A stretch of DNA of 9,603 nt from Candidatus Iainarchaeum sp. (lineage in GTDB: Archaea; Micrarchaeota; Micrarchaeia; Anstonellales; Bilamarchaeaceae): contig JAQTSF010000024.1 of the NCBI GenBank assembly GCA_028711485.1, positions 1-9,603 on the forward strand, in the 5' to 3' direction. Position 1 is the first letter of the stretch, and each line of letters begins with the position of its first letter. Of the stretch, positions 5,990-9,603 are shown piece by piece. The notes beneath the pieces are model-generated. The model worked only from the letters and a program-made list of their open reading frames with translations, was not told where the DNA came from and did no database searches. Made by a program: the position numbers and the translations under genes.

Positions 5990-6000
5990 GGGATTAAAAT
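5990..6000 (-). promoter_or_regulatory. Candidate TATA box of the HD hydrolase gene
   Basis: On the minus strand this reads ATTTTAATCCC, 24-34 bases before the ATG at 5966, supporting that start. The same 11 bases, with similar flanks, stand at 7544-7554 in front of the small gene at 7362-7517. Confidence 0.6.
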
Positions 6001-6024
6001 ATTTGTTTTTTGTTTTTCAACCAT

Positions 6025-6034
6025 CTTTTTATTT
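6025..6034 (+). promoter_or_regulatory. Candidate TATA box of AsnRS
   Basis: CTTTTTATTT lies 22-31 bases before the ATG at 6056, the spacing for a leaderless message. No Shine-Dalgarno sequence is present in the T-rich gap. Confidence 0.45.
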
Positions 6035-6055
6035 CTTTCCTCTTATTCTATTTTT

Positions 6056-7345
6056 ATGCGAAATTATATATTAGATTTAATCACTTCTAAAGAAGAAAAG
6101 CAAGCAACAATTCAAGGCTGGATATATAGGCACCGTGTTAGCGGAAATATGGCATTTGCAATTATTAGAGATTCAACAGGTATATTACAATGCACTATAA
6201 AAAAAGATAAAGTGGATTCAAAAAGCTGGAAAAATGCAGAAGAAATTTATATCGAAAGTTCTGTCATTGTTTCAGGAAAACTTGTAAAAGATGAAAGAGC
6301 ACCCGGAGGGTATGAACTACAAGTTAGCGATTTCCAAACAATAAATAATGGTGAACCTTTTCCAATTTCTAAGGATCTTTCTGATGAGTTTCTTTTAGAT
6401 GTAAGGCATTTATGGATACGTTCTCAAAAAATGACAAATATATTTAGATTAAGACATCATACTGTTAATTATTTAAGAGAATTTTTCAACTCAAAAGGAT
6501 TCTATGAACTTCCGCCTCCAATAATTACAGGTTCTGCATGCGAAGGAGGATCCACCTTATTTGAATTTGATTATTTCGGAGAAAAAGCTTATCTAAGTCA
6601 ATCAGGACAACTTTATGCCGAAGCATATATTTTCTCTTTAGAAAAAGTTTATGTTCTAGCACCTTCATTTAGAGCAGAGAAATCCAGAACAATAAGACAT
6701 CTTGCAGAATACTGGCATTTAGAACCTGAAATGGCTTTCTATGATTGGAAACAGAATATGGATCTTCAAGAAGAAATGATTGTTGAAGTTGTCCAAAATT
6801 TAATTAAAAATCATTCCTCTCTTTTGGAATCTGTTGGTCAAGACCCAGAGGTTTTGAAAAAAGCATCTGCTCCTTTTGAAAGAATGGATTATGAAAAAGC
6901 AGTTGAGAGAATAAATGAATTAGGAGGAAAAATGGAATATGGAGAAGATTTTGGTGCAGATGAAGAAGCTTTGCTTACAAAAGGATATGAAAAACCTCTT
7001 TTTGTGCATCATTTTCCAAAAGATATAAAGGCATTTTATATGCCTGAGGATCCCAATAAACCAGGAACGGTTCTTTGTAATGATCTTCTTGCACCAAATG
7101 GCCATGGTGAGATTATTGGAGGAAGCGAAAGAATATGGAAATATGATGAACTTATGCAAAGGATTGAGGAAAATAAACTAAATCCAAAAGATTACCAATG
7201 GTATATAGATTTGAGAAAATATGGTTCTGTTCCTCATTCGGGTTTTGGATTGGGAATTGAAAGACTTGTTAAATGGGTGCTTAATCTTAATCATATACGT
7301 GATGCTATTCCATTCCCACGAACAATAAATAGGTGTTATCCATAA
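6056..7345 (+). CDS. asnS: Asparaginyl-tRNA synthetase (archaeal type)
   Basis: Class IIb synthetase of 429 residues that charges tRNA-Asn with asparagine. Residues 1-100 form the OB-fold anticodon-binding domain (TIQGWIYRHRVSG at 18-30, IVSGKLVKDERAPGGYEL). The catalytic domain starts near 120. Motif 2 is SFRAEKSRTIRHLAEYW (204-220), followed by HLEPEMAF. The EYWHLEPEMAF form marks AsnRS; AspRS has a different sequence here. Motif 3 is GFGLGIERL (396-404), and the protein ends in the family's PFPRTINRCYP. The OB domain argues against the archaeal AsnRS-like asparagine synthetase, which lacks it. An encoded AsnRS implies direct Asn charging, not only the amidotransferase route. The ATG start has a TATA box at 6025-6034. 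Its 3' end faces the small gene with a 16-base gap. Confidence 0.95.
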   Translation: MRNYILDLITSKEEKQATIQGWIYRHRVSGNMAFAIIRDSTGILQCTIKKDKVDSKSWKNAEEIYIESSVIVSGKLVKDERAPGGYELQVSDFQTINNGEPFPISKDLSDEFLLDVRHLWIRSQKMTNIFRLRHHTVNYLREFFNSKGFYELPPPIITGSACEGGSTLFEFDYFGEKAYLSQSGQLYAEAYIFSLEKVYVLAPSFRAEKSRTIRHLAEYWHLEPEMAFYDWKQNMDLQEEMIVEVVQNLIKNHSSLLESVGQDPEVLKKASAPFERMDYEKAVERINELGGKMEYGEDFGADEEALLTKGYEKPLFVHHFPKDIKAFYMPEDPNKPGTVLCNDLLAPNGHGEIIGGSERIWKYDELMQRIEENKLNPKDYQWYIDLRKYGSVPHSGFGLGIERLVKWVLNLNHIRDAIPFPRTINRCYP

Positions 7346-7358
7346 AGTGAGTGGAAAT

Positions 7359-7374
7359 CTTTTATTCTTTTTTT
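7359..7374 (+). terminator. T-run terminator of AsnRS
   Basis: TTTTATTC followed by seven T residues (7368-7374) begins 14 bases after the AsnRS stop. It overlaps the 3' end of the opposite-strand small gene, where the same bases encode Gly-Lys-Lys-Glu and the stop. Confidence 0.5.
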
Positions 7375-7517
7375 CCATTAGATTTTTCTATATTCTCTTC
7401 CATTACTGTTTTTAGTTTTTTAAAAATAGTTTCCACTGTTTCCTCTGCCTTCTTTTCAGCTAGAGGGTTTCTCCTAAGCGCATTTGCCACATCCCCTTTA
7501 TAATCTAGTTTTGCCAT
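7362..7517 (-). CDS. Small helical protein, 51 residues, unknown
   Basis: The minus strand has an open frame from ATG at 7517 to TAA at 7362. The product begins MAKLDYKGDVANALRR and ends EKSNGKKE. It is charged and predicted to be almost all helix, with an amphipathic stretch AEKKAEETVETIFKKLKTVM at about 20-39. I do not recognise the family. The helix pattern faintly recalls the first half of HU-type proteins, but the DNA-binding arm is absent. It fills the gap between AsnRS and the nucleotidyltransferase. The TATA-like ATTTTAATCCC at 7544-7554 is 27-37 bases upstream, right for a leaderless message, and matches the HD gene's promoter. Promoter fit and sensible protein composition support a real gene. 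Confidence 0.6.
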   Translation of the reverse strand: MAKLDYKGDVANALRRNPLAEKKAEETVETIFKKLKTVMEENIEKSNGKKE

Positions 7518-7543
7518 TTTCCCCAAGTATACTATTCTCAGAA

Positions 7544-7554
7544 GGGATTAAAAT
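7544..7554. promoter_or_regulatory. Shared divergent TATA box
   Basis: Plus strand GGGATTAAAAT lies 23-33 bases before the ATG at 7577. Minus strand ATTTTAATCCC lies 27-37 bases before the ATG at 7517. One A/T box thus has archaeal promoter spacing to both genes, which are 59 bases apart, so they may be initiated competitively. Confidence 0.55.
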
Positions 7555-7576
7555 TGTTTGTCTCTACGCTATTTTG

Positions 7577-8110
7577 ATGGAAAAAGAACTTATTATTCGT
7601 TTATATCTCATGCTTCTTAATCCAGGTATTACACCAGAAATATATTCTTCACTTTCAGAACAAGAAAAATCAATGCTTTCACATTCTTTATCAGGATATT
7701 CGCTTAAAAAAGAATTTCGTTCCAAAATAAAAGTAGTGCTCACGGGAGGAGTATTTGATATCATCCATATGGGCCATATTTACACTCTTACACAGGCGAA
7801 AAAATTAGGGGACATCTTAATTGTTGCAATAGCAAAAGATAGCCATATTTCAAAAAAAGGAAGAAAGCCAATTCATTCTCAAGAATACCGGGCTAATATG
7901 GTAGAAATGCTCAAACCCGTGGATTTGACTATTTTAGGAATGGAAAAACCTGAGGATTTAGTTTCCAAAGTTCATCCTAATATTATTGTTTATGGGTATG
8001 ATCAGCCTGATTTTATTAAACCAGAAGGAGTGGAAATCATAAAATTAACTGAAAGTGTTGACAAGGATAATTTGAAAACCCAGAAAATAATAGATAAATT
8101 CGGACTCTAA
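7577..8110 (+). CDS. Cytidylyltransferase-family nucleotidyltransferase (FAD synthase-like)
   Basis: A 177-residue protein. Residues 50-175 are a cytidylyltransferase-like domain: VLTGGVFDIIHMGH (54-67) holds the HxGH nucleotide-binding motif (His64, His67), followed by LTQAKKLGDILIVAIAKD and the GYDQ stretch at 140-143. Archaeal relatives include RibL-type FAD synthase (FMN + ATP to FAD) and TagD-like enzymes; the substrate cannot be read from sequence. The usual ISSSKII motif is degenerate (LKTQKII, 166-172). Residues 1-49 are a helical extension absent from minimal RibL. The ATG at 7577 is chosen because the TATA box sits 23-33 bases upstream; a TTG start at 7484 would run through that promoter and the opposite small gene. 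The stop overlaps the stop of the Dus gene. Confidence 0.82.
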   Translation: MEKELIIRLYLMLLNPGITPEIYSSLSEQEKSMLSHSLSGYSLKKEFRSKIKVVLTGGVFDIIHMGHIYTLTQAKKLGDILIVAIAKDSHISKKGRKPIHSQEYRANMVEMLKPVDLTILGMEKPEDLVSKVHPNIIVYGYDQPDFIKPEGVEIIKLTESVDKDNLKTQKIIDKFGL

Positions 8111-8994
8111 CGGAACAATTCGACTATTTCTTCATCTGTTTTGCTCTGGGCAATTTTCATTCTCATCTCTTTTGCTCCTTCAAATGTTCTACAGGCTTTA
8201 ACTGCAATTGCTTTCATACTGCTGGATTTTAAATTTAGTTTTTTTCTTAATTTAAAATATTCATAAATCCATTTCTTTACATTTTCTTTATTATTCTCAA
8301 TACTAATTTTCTTTTTAATTTCTTTGAATATTAATGGGTTCGCACTGGCTGCTCTTCCGATGTAAACCCCATTACAACTAGTTTCTGTAATCATTCTATA
8401 TGCATCTTTCCAATTTTGGATATCCCCATTCCCGAATACTTTTATTGAAACATTTTCTTTTATCTTTTTTATATAACTCCAATCAGCATCTCCAGAATAC
8501 ATTTGTTTTGCAGTTCTTGCATGAACAATTATCGAATCACATCCTTTCTTCTCAAGCATTTTTGCAATTTCAATAGAATCAGATTTCTTATCATATCCTA
8601 ATCTAATTTTTACACTTATTGGTTTTTTTATTGAGCCGCTTAATTGTTCTACTATTTCCTCTAATCTTTTTCTGTTTTTTAATAATTCTGCACCTGCTCC
8701 TTTTTTTACAACTTTTTTAACTGGACATCCCGCGTTTATATTTATTTCCGAAAATTTGCTCTTTTCAAATGACTCACATGCTTTGAGTAACACTTTTGGA
8801 TCAGAACCAAATAATTGCACTGCAGTAGGAGGACTTCCACTAGGCATAAGCAGTGTTTCGTCTTCTTTACCTCTAATTATTCCATCAGCGCTTACCATCT
8901 CAGTGATTGCAAAATCTGCTCCGTTTTTTGCGCACATAACCCTAAATGCAGGGTCTGTAAATCCTGCCATAGGTGAAAGACAAAATCTTTTCAT
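8107..8994 (-). CDS. dus: tRNA-dihydrouridine synthase
   Basis: Flavoenzyme that reduces uridines in the tRNA D loop using NADPH, 295 residues. Key stretches are LSPMAGFTDPAFR (residues 5-17), the TEMVSADG segment, INAGCPVKKVVKKGAGA (86-102, catalytic Cys90), HARTAKQMYSGDADW (phosphate and RNA contacts), FGNGDI and GRAASANP (FMN phosphate site). The C-terminal helical domain is short but present. The ATG at 8994 is preferred: the family begins at this MKRFCLSPMAG, and a TATA box lies at 9021-9027. An upstream GTG at 9078 would add 28 residues (His-rich YETHYHHNHDE) across the promoter and the start of the opposite gene. The stop overlaps that of the convergent nucleotidyltransferase by 4 bases. 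Confidence 0.94.
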   Translation of the reverse strand: MKRFCLSPMAGFTDPAFRVMCAKNGADFAITEMVSADGIIRGKEDETLLMPSGSPPTAVQLFGSDPKVLLKACESFEKSKFSEININAGCPVKKVVKKGAGAELLKNRKRLEEIVEQLSGSIKKPISVKIRLGYDKKSDSIEIAKMLEKKGCDSIIVHARTAKQMYSGDADWSYIKKIKENVSIKVFGNGDIQNWKDAYRMITETSCNGVYIGRAASANPLIFKEIKKKISIENNKENVKKWIYEYFKLRKKLNLKSSSMKAIAVKACRTFEGAKEMRMKIAQSKTDEEIVELFR

Positions 8995-9018
8995 GTATCC
9001 TTGATTGGAAAAATAAAC

Positions 9019-9030
9019 CTTTTTAAATAA
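9019..9030. promoter_or_regulatory. Shared divergent promoter, dus and the 122-residue gene
   Basis: CCTTTTTAAATAA on the plus strand is TTATTTAAAAAGG on the minus strand. It is 25-36 bases before the dus ATG at 8994, the right place for a leaderless dus message. It is 28-39 bases before the ATG at 9058. The start codons are only 63 bases apart, and I see no second A/T box with better spacing. Confidence 0.5.
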
Positions 9031-9057
9031 TATCTGTTTTATCTCATCGTGATTGTG

Positions 9058-9426
9058 ATGGTAGTGGGTTTCATACAAAAGTTTTTTCAGAAGGAAGAAA
9101 AAGTTCCAGATAGAGAACTAAAGGATGATTCAGAAAAATTCACTGATAACAGAAAAATGGAAACTGAAAAAGAAGGAAGAACGAAAAATTTTGATAGATT
9201 CATACAAAAACCAGAAGTGCAGAAGCAGATAAAAGAATGGATGAAGCAATGGAAATACAAAAAAAGAGGACTTATGGCTCTTATGTATATTCTATGGCTC
9301 AATGGGGATACAGATAAAAAAATAATCAGTACTGCAAAAGATATTCTTTCCAAATTAAAAGGAGAGGACATATTCGCCAAATTCCTGAATGTGCTCAAAC
9401 TTGCACCAGAAGACAAAATGCGTTAA
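9058..9426 (+). CDS. Hypothetical protein, 122 residues, charged and helical
   Basis: Not a family I recognise. The product starts MVVGFIQKFFQKEEK. Residues about 14-55 are very polar, rich in Lys, Glu and Asp, and probably disordered. Residues about 55-120 look like a compact helical unit with aromatic residues (IKEWMKQWKYKKRGLMALMY, then ILSKLKGEDIFAKFLNVLKL). The MALMYILWLNG stretch is hydrophobic but too short and interrupted to be a sure membrane segment. Codon use matches the neighbours. Start choice is open: GTG at 9049, GTG at 9055 and ATG at 9058 are in frame; ATG is preferred and spacing to the TATA box allows it. The stop is followed by an 8-T run. Confidence 0.75.
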   Translation: MVVGFIQKFFQKEEKVPDRELKDDSEKFTDNRKMETEKEGRTKNFDRFIQKPEVQKQIKEWMKQWKYKKRGLMALMYILWLNGDTDKKIISTAKDILSKLKGEDIFAKFLNVLKLAPEDKMR

Positions 9427-9436
9427 CTTATTAAAC

Positions 9437-9444
9437 TTTTTTTT
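9437..9444 (+). terminator. T-run after the 122-residue gene
   Basis: Eight consecutive T residues 11 bases after the TAA at 9424-9426. The run lies inside the promoter region of the next gene, so termination and the following start are tightly packed. Confidence 0.5.
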
Positions 9445-9455
9445 CTTATTAACTT

Positions 9456-9563
9456 ATGCAAGACGAGAAAGAATATTGCCCTACTTGCGGTGCAAGGCTT
9501 ATTTTTAGGGCAGGATGTATGGAATGTATACTATGCGGCTGGAGCTCATGCAAGGAAGGCTGA
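9456..9563 (+). CDS. Zinc-ribbon microprotein, 35 residues
   Basis: An ATG-TGA frame encoding 35 residues with six cysteines: CPTCG (Cys8, Cys11), GCMECILCGWSSC (Cys21, Cys24, Cys27, Cys32). The pattern CPxCGxxL...GCxxCxxCGWSxC resembles the C-terminal zinc domain of B12-dependent ribonucleotide reductases and short stand-alone archaeal zinc ribbons. One zinc site is likely; the two extra cysteines could serve redox or a second site. The target, nucleic acid or protein, is unknown. An A/T box (CTTATTAAAC at 9427-9436) lies 20-29 bases upstream, fitting a leaderless message. A T-run at 9568-9574 follows the stop. The cysteine spacing is too regular to be chance. Confidence 0.82.
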   Translation: MQDEKEYCPTCGARLIFRAGCMECILCGWSSCKEG

Positions 9564-9567
9564 ATCA

Positions 9568-9574
9568 TTTTTTT
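9568..9574 (+). terminator. T-run after the zinc-ribbon gene
   Basis: Seven T residues 5 bases after the TGA at 9561-9563, a likely archaeal terminator. Confidence 0.5.
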
Positions 9575-9588
9575 GAAAAATAGATTTA

Positions 9589-9596
9589 TTTATAAA
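9589..9596 (+). promoter_or_regulatory. Candidate TATA box for a gene beyond the window
   Basis: TTTATAAA within an A/T run at the right edge. If used on the plus strand, its gene starts outside the window. The box is palindromic, so orientation is not certain. Confidence 0.35.
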
Positions 9597-9603
9597 TTTT
9601 ATT

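Noticed and set aside
7484..7576. TTG-initiated extension of the nucleotidyltransferase by 31 residues
   Set aside because: It crosses the TATA box at 7544-7554 and overlaps the opposite small gene; the ATG at 7577 has proper promoter spacing.
8995..9078. GTG-initiated 28-residue extension of Dus (His-rich)
   Set aside because: It runs through the promoter and into the opposite gene, and the Dus family starts at the MKRFCLSPMAG position.

Overview
The window is from an archaeon. It carries archaeal/eukaryal-type elongation factor 1-alpha, an archaeal-type asparaginyl-tRNA synthetase and a tRNA gene that appears to be interrupted by a bulge-helix-bulge intron. Promoters look archaeal: A/T-rich TATA-like boxes lie about 25-35 bases before start codons, many messages look leaderless or nearly so, and transcripts end in T-runs. 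The DNA is strongly AT-rich, genes are small and tightly packed, and a tRNA intron sits in the T loop. Together these suggest a small-genome (DPANN-like) archaeon, but that placement is inference.

Layout. Positions 1-1295 (minus): the start of a Memo-family gene follows the AmmeMemoRadiSam radical SAM gene, with overlapping stop and start codons. 1333-2997 (minus): a secreted or membrane-anchored protein with a lipobox-like cysteine, a long acidic linker, a DUF2341 domain and a lectin-like C-terminus. 3060-3153 (minus): tRNA-Arg(GCG) with a 20-nt intron. 3155-3458: TATA boxes, a GC-rich double-hairpin element (possible small RNA) and the EF-1alpha leader. 3459-4730 (plus): EF-1alpha, followed by T-runs and two perfect hairpins in tandem. 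4869-5966 (minus): a RelA/SpoT-type HD hydrolase without synthetase domain. 6056-7345 (plus): AsnRS. 7362-7517 (minus): a previously easy-to-miss 51-residue gene that shares a divergent promoter with the nucleotidyltransferase at 7577-8110 (plus). 8107-8994 (minus): tRNA-dihydrouridine synthase, divergent from an unknown gene at 9058-9426 (plus). 9456-9563 (plus): a 35-residue zinc-ribbon microprotein. The window ends at a candidate promoter for a gene outside it.

The shared theme is translation: EF-1alpha, AsnRS, tRNA-Arg, a tRNA-modifying Dus enzyme and a possible alarmone hydrolase. Genes are mostly single transcription units facing alternate directions, not a long operon; only radical SAM-Memo looks co-translated. 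I see no CRISPR array, transposase or prophage gene. The most striking signals are the T-loop tRNA intron, the hairpin element before EF-1alpha, the twin hairpins behind it, and near-identical promoter elements in front of the HD gene and the small 51-residue gene.
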